A stretch of DNA of 64,000 nt, taken from NCBI RefSeq assembly GCF_007565055.1, contig NC_044570.1, positions 13,483,602 to 13,547,601 of the forward strand, written 5' to 3'. How positions within the stretch are numbered: the stretch's first letter is position 1; each line of letters starts with the position of its first letter. The notes under the pieces are model-generated. The model did no database searches and had not been told where the DNA came from. It was given only the letters and a program-made list of their open reading frames with translations. Shown here in pieces: positions 54,331-64,000 of the stretch. Position numbers and translations under genes: made by a program. The DNA is from Rhinopithecus roxellana (taxonomy: Eukaryota; Chordata; Mammalia; Primates; Cercopithecidae).

Positions 54331-57300
54331 TGCTGATAGATTGTTCTTCCCCCGGCTCAAGTCTGCTTTTAAATATCTATAGTGAATATGAATACATATG
54401 TATATATATATTTATCTGTAGACTTTTTTAGGTTGTAAAATAATTTTACTCTTTGTAATAATAATTTTTGTTCATGATTTTTGTGTTTCTTTTGTTTATT
54501 CTATTAGCTTACTAGGAAGCTTAATTTTAAATACTATGTTTTGGTAAGACTGCCATTTGGGCTGTCTAAAAAAAGTTTCAGATCATAATTTTTTTAATTT
54601 TTATGAGCCATACTTCTCTATTTCACTCTATGGTTTGTGATTTTGCTGGTGCTGAAAAAGAGCATTTAAATTTTAAAGTGCTGTAACTTTGAAAATAAGA
54701 TTTTTCTTCTTTGTGGTTTAGTAGGGTTTTGTTTATTCATTATATAGGCTCTTTCTCTCCTGTAAATCAGCCTTACTGAGCTGCTTCCTGGGTCTTTTTT
54801 GAACTGCACTGTTTGGGGTCACATAATTATTAAAACCAAAATTCATTCTACACACACAGATACACACACATACACACATGATTAGTTTTGAAAGTTTCTG
54901 CCCACAAATGTCTAACCTCTTAAGAGAAAAAGAAGAACAATTAGCAAAAAATGTTCTGGCTTTTCAAATCTTCTGAAAATTGGTTGCACAGAAGGACAAA
55001 GAGCCTGCATAATATTTGGGAAATAAAACAATGACTGCTCAACTCTGTCGGGACTTCCATAAAGCAGAAGCAGCAGTCGGTGAACAAGTCCTCCTGAGAT
55101 TTGGAGGACAGGGTCCTTTTTGTTTATCATGGCTCTTGTAAGGTGCTCCAGAAATACGTGCAAGACAGCATCCCACAGTGGTGGTTAATAAAGAATAAGT
55201 AGCTGCTGTTGATCTGTGCTATAGAATTCATAAAATTTAATTTTTGTTTACTATACAAATCATTTTTTGGAAGCTGTAAACCTTCAGATAGACTCTGGAA
55301 TTCTATGGTGATAGCATCATACTAATCCTGCTACGGCACCTATTGTATAGTTGAAGAGACAGTATACAGTGCTGTGTACTTTCCCAGAATGTACATTGCA
55401 GCACTTTCCCAGAATCTGCTATCATTTTACTTTGGCCTAATTGTCTTTGCATCTAAAGTGTGCCTTGCATAGAAGTCACAGAAGTGACTCCTTCGTTTAA
55501 TGCTACACTTGTACCAGTGTGTGCCTTTTTAAGCCAGAGCTCACATTTAAAGTTGTTATAAGTACAATATTATATACTGTGACATTGACTTACTTGTTTT
55601 CCGTATGTTCTTTGTCTTACTTGATCTTGAATTTCTGTTTTGCTCATTTAAAAATTTGGTTAAATTTTTAAAACCTTCTGTTTTATTTTTTATATTACAC
55701 TTAGGTATATTTTGGACTTCAATTATTATTGAAAACTTAAAATAGCCTACCATGAACAATACTCACTTGAGTGAATAATCTAATGTTTAAGGTCAACAAT
55801 TTAAAAATATGCTGCTCTTGTAGTTTTCCATCCTTCTCAATTTATAATGTTGTCTCTGATTGTATCTGTGCACACAGAATGTTCCTTAACACATAAGCTT
55901 ACCAGGGAGGTAATAGTAATAGTATTTTTCTTTTAGAGAATCTTTAGTCACAATTTCCTTTAGCTTTTCTTTATCTAGATATGTTTGTGTAAGTATCATT
56001 TTACCAGTTACACATTTCAGCTTTCATAGCACTTTTTTCTATTAAAACTTGTATATCCAACCACTTTCTAACTTCTGTGGTTTCAGCAGAACAGTCATCT
56101 GTTAATTTTAATCAAGACCTTCTTGTACATAGCAAGTTGCTGTTCCCTTTCTGTTTATACTGATGCGGCTATCATTGACTACATTGTGGTTACAAATTTT
56201 TGTTCCCTTTCAACCTTTAGATTCAGACTTTTAAGTTGAGGAAATGTTCGGCCATTTTTGCCTTAATTTTTTTTTTTTTTTTTTTTTTGCCTCTCTTTTT
56301 CTTCATTTATAAGACATCCATATTTTATGTACCAGTATACCTCATGGTGTTCTATTTACTCTTTAGATTTTTTTCCACTTTTTTTTAAAATTTTACTTCT
56401 CAAACTGGGTTATTTCACTTTTTATTCCTACAGATTGAATATTTACCTGCTCAAATCTGCTGTTAAACTCCTTTAATGTAGACTTGATTTTAGTCATTAC
56501 CTCCATTTTTATGGTTTATTTTACAATTTGTCTCACTGATGCTCTCATATTTTCCTTTCATCATTTGTCAGTCATTTCGCTTTAGCCTTACTTAAAACTG
56601 TTAAGTTCTCTGTCTATAAAATTTGGGACACATCTGATTCCTGCATTTAGTTTATGTTGATCATAATTTTCTCTCTCTCTCTCTCTTTTTTTTTTTTTTT
56701 TGCTTTTCCGAAAACTATATTTGAAACGTCATAATGTGCTAATACCGAATACTTTTATTTCTGAAATGCATCGTGTTTTCTTAGTTATTAAAAGCTTTGC
56801 TTGCATTCGATTAGAACTATGAATAAGAGCAATATAAAACTATCATTTTTCAATACAGCGTATGTATTAACACTCTAGCAGGGGGATTGTTTACAATTCT
56901 GTCTTAACCTTCACTTTCTTCTCACTTTGAATCTACAGATAAACTTGAGGGTTAACACATATTGTTTTACATTTTTTAGAATGTTTCCATTGTAAGCATA
57001 TGTATGGTTGTCTAAGTGCTTCAGTTTATTAAACTGCTTTTGAATATTCAGATTTTGCAAATAGAAATCTCTCCAACTTTTGTTCCTGTTTATACTTTCC
57101 CTATTGTATACAATAACTATATTTTGTTCTCAGCAACTTAAATGTTTGTGACCAATTCCTGGCATTTCCAACTGAGAATGGCTTCTAAGTTAGGCAAAAG
57201 AGAAATAAATATTAATTTTATCAAATTTTCACATATCCTCCAGAAAGACTGGAAAAAATAAAACACAACAATTTAGCACATAAGGGCTTCTGTGCTTTTT

Positions 57301-58139
57301 CCAGAAGCAGGAATCAGGTCCTCACTTTGACAATGTGAGTTTCAATTCTGAAGGCTTCATCTGTGACTAGGAGGTGATAGGGCAATCCACAAAGAAAAAA
57401 ATATATAAAAACTTACAATTTTATAATTGTCTTTCTGGATTAAATGTTTACTTGGTTGACATAAACTGCTGATTCTCAGAGTACAGACTGGTTTTTTTTT
57501 TGTTTTGTTTGTTTTGTTTTTCTTAGTTTTGAAATAATTATACTTAGCTAGAAGGATCAATGACAAGAGTGACACTAGTCTGAGGTTAAACAAGCAGTTG
57601 CTAGGCAGATGTCCTTGCAGAAGACTTTTTTTGTGTATGGTTGTGATGGTCTTTATACAAAGAGGTAGTTTTTGCAGAGTCTTTTGTGATAGCTTTTGTT
57701 ATCAGATATAAAAGCATGAAAACCCCTCTTTGTGGCTCTGTTTGTCAGATATTTTGCTTGTTTAAACGTTAGTGACTTCATTTTGATTCTGATATCTTTC
57801 ACTTTTCCTCCTTTTGGTCAAGATCTTTGTCCAAAAGCATCATGGATCAATCACCCTGTAGGTAGGTCTTAATGTCCCTTGGTCCTGGGATAAACCCATC
57901 CTGGTTGTGGGGAGTGATTGGTGACTAGGAGTCAGTTTCAAAACCCTTTTAGCCACGTTTCAGCAATAAAGAAGGTTTGAAGGGAGTGGCTCTCAGGTTA
58001 AGTCTACCAGGAATCCATTATTAAGTTTAATTTTGTCTTTTCTGTAGTATTTTGTTATCATCTCAAAGTGCTGGGCCTTCTTTTTTTGTGTGTGTGACAA
58101 AGGCAGAAGGTTTATTCTTCATAGAAAATTGTTCAAAGT
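54331..58139. other. AT-rich intergenic region, no gene recognised
   Basis: About 3.8 kb with low GC. Microsatellites: CA-rich at 54852-54880 and CT/T at 56666-56701. T runs lie at 56268-56289 and 57492-57520. 56380-56640 may be antisense old L1. The minus frame at 54912-55163 (83 codons) has no recognised domain; other frames are short. Confidence 0.55.
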
Positions 58140-58159
58140 TGCCAAGTTTAAGGAGAGGG

Positions 58160-58575
58160 TACTATTTCTTTTTTTTTATTTTATTATTATTATTTATTAT
58201 TATTATACTTTAAGTTCTAGGGTACATGTGCATAATGTGCAGGTTTGTTACACATGTATACTTGTGCCATGTTGGTGTGCTGCACCCATCAACTCGTCTG
58301 CACCCATCAACTCGTCATTTACATCAGGTATAACTCCCAATGCAATCCCTCCCCTCTCTCCCCTCCCCACTCCCCGTGATAGGCCCTGGTGTGTGATGTT
58401 CCCCTTCAAAAAGGATGAGTTTGTGTCCTTTGTAGGGACATGGATGCAGCTGGAAACCATCATTCTTAGCAAACTATCACAAGAATAGAAAACCAAACAC
58501 CGCATGTTCTCACTCATAGGTGGGAACTGAAAAATGAGATCACTTGGACTCGGGAAGGGGAACATCAGACTGTTT
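58160..58575 (-). mobile_element. Short 5'-inverted L1
   Basis: L1 3' end in antisense from the T/ATT-rich head (58168-58210) through 'gtgcaggtttgttacacatg' to 'tgatgttccccttc' (58408). It then flips to sense ('aaaaaggatgagtttgtgtc' ... 'gggaaggggaacatca'). The inverted piece ends in the same GAAGGGGAACATCA that begins the antisense piece, typical of twin priming. No clear target-site duplication. Confidence 0.9.
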
Positions 58576-60706
58576 TTGATGGTTTCTTTTTCTTTTTAAT
58601 GGTTTGAAACTGTTAGCCCTGCCATTTTGGTTTTATTTTTATCTATGAAGAACTGAGTGTTTTCTCATTTTAGAGTTTATTGTTATTTATGAGGTTTATG
58701 CTTTGTCTCTTGTTTAAAATGCTTAAATTGAATATTACACTTCCAATTTGGGATCCTAGATATTAGGATTTTGATTTACTGGTTATATTATAAGGTTTTC
58801 AGTTGTTTTTTCCTTAATTGAAATTATCAATTTCATATAAAATGTATGAGGTAAGATTCTCTGTTATAAAGTACATTTTGGTTTTGTGTAAAACAAATAT
58901 ACAATAAGTGGCTTACAAAGTGAATTTCAACTAAATAGCTAAATGAAATAATAAGAATATAATGTAAGCATGCAGCAAGAGCAACAAGAACGATGATTGC
59001 TGGTGGAAGCCTGTTTAAATTGCTTACAAAATCGCCAGCTAACTGTGGCTACAGCAGACTGTAGAAGGGGAAAGTAATAGAGGATGAGCTCATACAGGTA
59101 ACAGACAGTCCATGTGATTGTCTTGCAGTTTTATAGGTTTGTAGATTTCACTTTCGATTTCACTCTACACCTGGTTCATGACTGGAAGTGGAATTGGTAA
59201 GGTTGTTACTAGCATCTATTGCTGAGAGGTTAGAAATGCTGCTAAATATCCTAAAATCTTGAGTCTCAGGCACCTTTGAGAAATTAACCGTGTTGAACCA
59301 TCTCTTGATAAAATTATTTTTAAAAACATACATTTAGAACTTTTTGATATTATATTTTGAAGATTTCTTAACTCCAACTTTGATTTCCTATAAAGCCGAA
59401 GGATTTGAAAAAGCATATGTAACTTCAATTGATTCAACTTAGGGTAAGCATTAGTAAAGTAAGGTCAGTTCAGTTAATCAACGATTAGAAACTAAATGAT
59501 ATGTTTTCTATTTCTCTGCTTTTCCTTCCCATTGCTTTTTAAATATTTTTGTAAAACATGAATGCCAAGAAATAAAACCCTAATCACCTCTGTTTGCGGG
59601 TACCAAGGGAGAAAATTCAATCAACAGCATTTGGAATAGAGCTAATCTTGACTACAGTTGAAAGGCATAAATAATACATATGCATACATGTGCATTGGCA
59701 CATTGTATTATGGATACACATCATGCGTTCAGAGAGTCTTATGACATGAATGATCCGAGGAGATTACAGTAAGTCAGCCAAATGGAAAACAAGTTTTCAA
59801 GGATTATAACCAGGGTTAGAGGATTTTCTATTTTGTTAAACTTGCTTAGTAGAACTAATGCTCAGGTATCTTCTACTTTAAAAAAGTTATTTGATACGAG
59901 TTTGCATAGTGGACATCTTTGATCAGAATTATTTGTGCTCTGCATTGTTCCAACATAATAAAAAAAATGCATTCACAAAAGTGCGTATTAGGCAATAAGA
60001 GAAAATAAAAAGCAATGAATGAGGAAACTGATGTAAGAGGAAAAATATCTGAAAATGTTAAGATAAATCCAAATGGTAGTGAATTTCTACAATGGAAAAT
60101 CTTCTGTTTGAATCAGAAATTTGTTTCAGAACTTCAGCAAGTAGCAGCAACATGGTATCCACAAGGCAGAATGCCTACCCGTATAGGGCTTGCTTTTTCT
60201 CCAAGATTAATAAAATGCCATTCAAAATCTAAAATGAAAAGGCAAGATTAATTTTTATTTTTTATTTATTTTTTTTTATTTTTATTTTTATTTTTTTATT
60301 TTTTATTTTTTATTTTTGCTTAATATACTAAGGGAGAGCTTTGCTGTTTAGACATGTTCTTGGAACAATGCAGAGAGTGTGAAATCGAGGTATTGGCAGA
60401 CTTTAAGCGGTGTACGGAAGTTGGCATTATTTGTAGAAACAGAGTTGTTCAGGCCAAGCTTGTCGTGAAAGAGGAATATTTCTTGAAGTCTATGCCTGAC
60501 CTCCAGATTTTTCAAAGTGCTGGCGCTGTTTCATTATTATTACAATTAGTATTATTACTTGTAACAGCTTTTTCACTGAGGTAGCTAATACTTAATTTTA
60601 ACCTGATTTTAATGACTACATTTTACAATGACTATAAAACCAGTATTAACTAAATCCTTGTGAAAGTTTAAATTGTCATTTTCTAAGAAGACATGATACA
60701 CTTTTT
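58576..60706. other. Intergenic, no gene recognised
   Basis: AT-rich. The plus frames at 60015-60251 and 60354-60584 and the minus frame at 59216-59437 lack recognisable domains and supporting signals. A (TTTTA)n-type repeat lies at 60250-60318. Confidence 0.55.
60250..60318. repeat. (TTTTA)n-like simple repeat
   Basis: Irregular TTTTTATTTT units over about 69 bp. Confidence 0.9.
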
Positions 60707-61040
60707 TTTTGTTTGTTTGTTTGTTTGTTTGTTTGTTTTTTTTTTGAGGCAGAGTCTCGCTCTGTCGCCCGAACTGGAGTGGCCAGATCTCAGCTCACTG
60801 CAAGCTCCGCCTCCCGGGTTTACGCCATTCTCCTGCCTCAGCCTCCCGAGTAGCTGGGACTACAGGCGCCCCCCATCTCGCCCAGCTAGTTTTTGTATTT
60901 TTAGTAGAGACGGGGTTTCACCGTGTTGGCCAGGATGGTCTCGATCTCCTGACCTCGTGATCCGCCCGTCTCGGCCTCCCAAAGTGCTGGGATTACAGGC
61001 TTGAGCCACCGCGCCCGGCCTTTTTTTTTTTTTTTTTTAA
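60703..61040 (-). mobile_element. Young AluY (Old World monkey type), antisense
   Basis: A GTTT-expanded T-rich head (60703-60745), 'gaggcagagtctcgctctgtc', 'ggccagatctcagctcactg' and 'ttgagccaccgcgcccggcc' at 61001-61020, followed by a second T run. The near-consensus sequence shows recent insertion. The (GTTT)n is the decayed poly(A) tail. Confidence 0.95.
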
Positions 61041-61189
61041 AGAAATGAAGTGTTACTAATTGGTAACCACTTATTAAGTAACTCCTCTGGTAAAGATTCT
61101 AGGGCCTTGCCAGCAAGTAAATAGAAAAATAAGTGCTTTAAAGGGTTTGTTTTACAGAGATGCATACGGACCACTGAAACACATACACC

Positions 61190-61237
61190 CATGTGTGTGT
61201 GTGTGTGTATGTGTGTGTGTGTGTGTAGTGTATGTAG

Positions 61238-61265
<28 letters not shown>
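61190..61265. repeat. (GT)n(AT)n compound microsatellite
   Basis: A TG run with one 'tatg' interruption, then about 13 AT units. Alternating purine-pyrimidine throughout. Confidence 0.95.
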
Positions 61266-61268
<3 letters not shown>

Positions 61269-61409
61269 AGATTTTTTGTGTGGAATTAGTTTACAGTATC
61301 AGCATCAAATAAGCTAATTTAGTAAAATATTTACAGTTTTAGTATTTATTCAAAGAATGCATTTTCAGAATACTTACAAACTGTTTAATTTGCCATCTGT
61401 TTATATATT

Positions 61410-61480
61410 TTTATATACACATATATGTGTGTGTGTATATATACACACATATACACATACATATATACACATACATATGT

Positions 61481-61511
<31 letters not shown>

Positions 61512-61512
61512 C
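61410..61512. repeat. (TA/CA)n compound microsatellite
   Basis: About 100 bp of mixed TATATACACACA/TGTGTG units; the His/Thr/Tyr repeat frames on it are artefacts. Confidence 0.95.
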
Positions 61513-61689
61513 AAGAAGTACCTAGCACAGGAGACACATATGTGCTTTGGAAGCTAGGCCCATCTCACTTTTTGATGTATTTCTCTCTGCTTGATATTCG
61601 CAAGATGCTTATTAGATTGTGCCCACTTGATTAATGTAGATCTTCCCATTGACTCAAATGTTAATTTTTTGGGGGGGAAACACCCAAGA

Positions 61690-62119
61690 AACACATCCAG
61701 GATTAATACTCTGTACCCCTCAATCCAATGAATTAGACACTCAGTATTAACCATCACAAGGTCCATCCCTTGTCCACTTGAATCAACACACATCTCCTGC
61801 TATAACACTTAGTCTTCAAATGCAGACAAAATGAGGTAATAATTATACCTAACATAATACAATTATCCTCTTACAACCAGGAATGCAACAGTCCCGTATC
61901 CAAACACTATTTCATAAAGTTTACAATATGCAAATGTTGGTGAGAACTGAATACATCTTATTTAACATGATAAAGAAAACTAAAAAAGATATTTTTCTTA
62001 TACATGTGCAGACATCCACAAACTTTTTTTTAAGAGAAGAAGGAGGAAATACTTAAGACAACGTCCTCATTTCTGAAGCTGGTCACGTGTTTATTGCAGG
62101 TATGGATGATTAACTTCTT
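61690..62119 (-). mobile_element. Probable ERV-L 3' non-coding region, antisense
   Basis: 'atcacaaggtccatcccttg' followed by 'tccacttgaatcaaca', and 'gaatgcaacagtcccgtatc', read like the env-less 3' part of ERV-L. It lies directly downstream (in minus orientation) of the dUTPase. No LTR boundary was identified. Confidence 0.5.
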
Positions 62120-62184
62120 TTACTACCCATCTGTCTTCCCTTTGCCTTCAGCAAGCACCTCAGCAGGTTGTAGGTTTTTATTGG

Positions 62185-62215
62185 TTTTGTTGTTGTTGTT
62201 GTTGTTGTTGTTGTT
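62185..62215. repeat. (GTT)n microsatellite inside ERV-L pol tail
   Basis: About nine GTT units in frame with the minus-strand ERV-L tail, giving a run of Asn codons within an otherwise recognisable segment. Confidence 0.93.
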
Positions 62216-62449
62216 ACCCTGGTGAGTCACCCAAACCTTAATACCTGAAGGGTCTGATCCAACTGTAGTCCTGTCAGGATTGGGTTGTTGTAGTTCCCTG
62301 ACTTTAGTCACATATCAAGGTAATTCTAAGACATGTCCTAATCTTCTGTATTTTATGAATACTCTTCCTTCCCTCCACTGTGGAGTAGTAGGCTGATTTC
62401 ATCTGGATAGTTTGGGTCAATCACCTCAATCAACACTGTAACTGCTTTG

Positions 62450-62827
62450 TTAGAATGTTGAGGTAGAGGTAGGGGGAGACCAAAGTGTCCAGGTGGCAAC
62501 ATTCACTTCTGATTTAATGGAATAATTATGGTTTCTTCTGGTGACAGCATTTTTCCTTGGGGAACTAAGATCTCTAGGCCAGCAGAACATAATGTCATAA
62601 AAAAAAAAAACAGGAAACAAAAATGTTGCTAGTGGAACACCAGGAGCGATAGTGAGTGGTGAAATGTATACTTCCATTGCTGAATTCCTGGATCCATGAA
62701 TTTTAGTTATGGAAGAACCAATAACATATATTGGATGCTGATTCAGAGAATACGTGGTCTTCTGGAGAACTTTGCCACAGCCCTGCAAAGTATTGTCACA
62801 CAGTTGGCATTGCAATTGTAACTTCAA
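62450..62827 (-). pseudogene. ERV-L dUTPase relic
   Basis: A 125-codon open frame begins near the integrase end and contains SAMEVYISPLTIAPG followed by a hydrophobic strand. Retroviral dUTPases remove dUTP to limit uracil in viral DNA. The frame is open but truncated: downstream motifs continue in another frame, at 62311-62123. An A run near 62599-62610 marks a shift. Confidence 0.7.
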
Positions 62828-64000
62828 AAGGCCACTTCACCATTCTATTAATTTAGCTGCTTCAGGTTAATGAGAAACACAGTAAGACCAGTAGATTTAA
62901 TGAGTGGGAGCCCACTGCCACACTTCTTTAGCTGTAAAGTGAGTGCACTGGTCAGAAACCATGTCGTGTTGAATACCATAGTGGTGAATAAGGTATTTCA
63001 TGAGTCCCTGAATAAGAGTCTTGTCAGAAGCATTGTGTGCAGAATGGGGGAAGCCATATCCACAGTAAGTGTCTATTCCAGTGAGGACAAGCCTCTGCCA
63101 TTTCCTTGAGGAACAAGATCCAATATAATTAATCCATCAGCAGGTAGCTGGCTGATCACCCCGAGAACCTGGGCCATAGTGAGAGCTCTGTTTTGGTCTC
63201 TGCTGCTGGCAAACCAGGCACTCAGCAGTGGCCATAGTCAGGTCAGCCTTTGTGAGTGGAAGTCCATGTTGCTGAGCACATGCATAACCTCAATTCCTGC
63301 CACCATGAACACTTTTTCATGGACCCTCGGGCAATGACAGGGGTGACTGGGGAAGAGGCTGAGTGGTGTCCCAGAACCAGTGTTACTATCCACCTGATCA
63401 TTAAACTCTTTATCCACTGAGGTCTCTTGTTGGTGAGCACTCACATGCAACACAAATATTTGGACAGCTTTTGACCACTCACAAAGGTCCATCCATATAC
63501 ATCTTCCCCAAATTTCTTTGTCCCCAATATTCTAATCATGCATCTCCCAAGTGCCTGACATCCAGCTGGACCATTGGCTATGGATTATGAATCAGTATAT
63601 AGTCAGAAATCTGGCCATTTCTCCTCCAATGCAAAGTGCACAACCAGGTTCACTGCTCAAAGTTCTGCCCCCGGGAAGATTTCTCCTCACCGCTGTCCTT
63701 TAGGCATGTCCTAAAAAGGGTCTCTAGTGCTTCAGCTGTCCAATTTCAGGTAGTGCCTGCATATCGTGCAGAACCATCTGCGATCCAGGACCCTATCTTC
63801 TCTTCCTCTGTCAAATGCTCACAATGGCATCGGTACAGGCTGAAGGTGAGAAGGTGGGTTGGCTGGAGTTGAGATCATGGGCATTTGAGCCACTTTCTCA
63901 TGTAACTTAGTTGTGACTTAGGACCTGCTCAAGCCCGATCACGTGTATACCACATCCACTTGATGATGAAATGCTGCCGTGCACAACCCACATTATGACT

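Larger units (their letters stand above)
62120..64000 (-). mobile_element. ERV-L (class III) integrase-dUTPase region, antisense
   Basis: The minus strand from the right window edge reads integrase-like sequence with broken frames (about 63870-62900), then a dUTPase-like segment (62827-62450). An ERV-L-type C-terminal tail containing EVLAEGKGK follows (62311-62123). A dUTPase located after integrase and no env gene are hallmarks of ERV-L. The element runs off the window. Confidence 0.8.

Noticed and set aside
54912..55163. 83-codon minus-strand frame as a possible gene
   Set aside because: No recognisable domain, no conserved neighbour, no start or splice context; AT-rich region with frames of similar length by chance.
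60015..60584. Two plus-strand frames of 76-78 codons in a row
   Set aside because: Separated by an A/T simple repeat, no domain resemblance, and no support beyond an ATG.
1..64000. CRISPR array, riboswitch, operon or phage-type defence system
   Set aside because: The sequence is primate genomic DNA full of Alu, L1 and ERV; no regularly spaced repeats with unique spacers and no bacterial-type genes were seen.
1..64000. tRNA, rRNA or snRNA genes
   Set aside because: No cloverleaf boxes or known snRNA words were noticed; a covariance-model scan would be decisive and was not possible here.

Overview
The window is repeat-dense primate DNA, most likely from an Old World monkey Y chromosome. Two lines of evidence support this. 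First, two tandem pseudogene copies of CDY (chromodomain Y; a male-specific Y retrogene family in catarrhines) lie on the minus strand at about 44.8-46.4 kb and 50.7-53.0 kb. Second, the young Alu elements at 50863 and 60708, and less cleanly at 53128, carry the 'GATCCGGCCACTGCAC'-type right arm and 'ggcttgagccaccgcgcc' ending that I associate with cercopithecid AluY subfamilies. No intact protein-coding gene, structural RNA gene or CRISPR array is visible. All inference is from reading the sequence; no database was searched.

Layout. (1) 1-10.4 kb: 'duplicon A', a stack of decayed antisense endogenous retrovirus (ERV) fragments: a class II (HML/betaretrovirus-like) env-pol piece, a class I (gamma-like) gag 5' piece, a class I nucleocapsid-protease piece, and LTR-like blocks. 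(2) 10.4-27.3 kb: Alu and L1 territory, with an L1 5'UTR fragment, a degenerate telomere-like (TTAGGG-derived) tract broken by L1 3' ends, and a 2.9-kb twin-primed (5'-inverted) L1 with a clear target-site duplication. (3) 27.3-44.0 kb: 'duplicon B', a second and longer copy of duplicon A in the same orientation. It keeps a 3' LTR with polypurine tract and contains an extra 4 kb. That extra DNA includes a roughly 0.95-kb-arm inverted repeat of class I ERV 5' sequence around an approximately 260-bp homopurine GAA/GAG tract. (4) 44.0-54.3 kb: two direct-repeat units of the CDY retrogene region, each flanked 5' by old antisense L1, separated by LTR material. Unit 2 carries three Alu insertions, two of them inside the pseudogene. 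(5) 54.3-61.6 kb: AT-rich DNA without recognisable genes, with a second small 5'-inverted L1, one young Alu and microsatellites. (6) 61.7-64.0 kb: an antisense ERV-L (class III) pol 3' end, integrase followed by dUTPase.

Nothing here looks like a working multi-gene system. The interest lies in architecture: nested segmental duplications at two scales, a head-to-head ERV palindrome with a triplex-prone centre, independent decay of tandem CDY copies, and well-delimited retrotransposition events.
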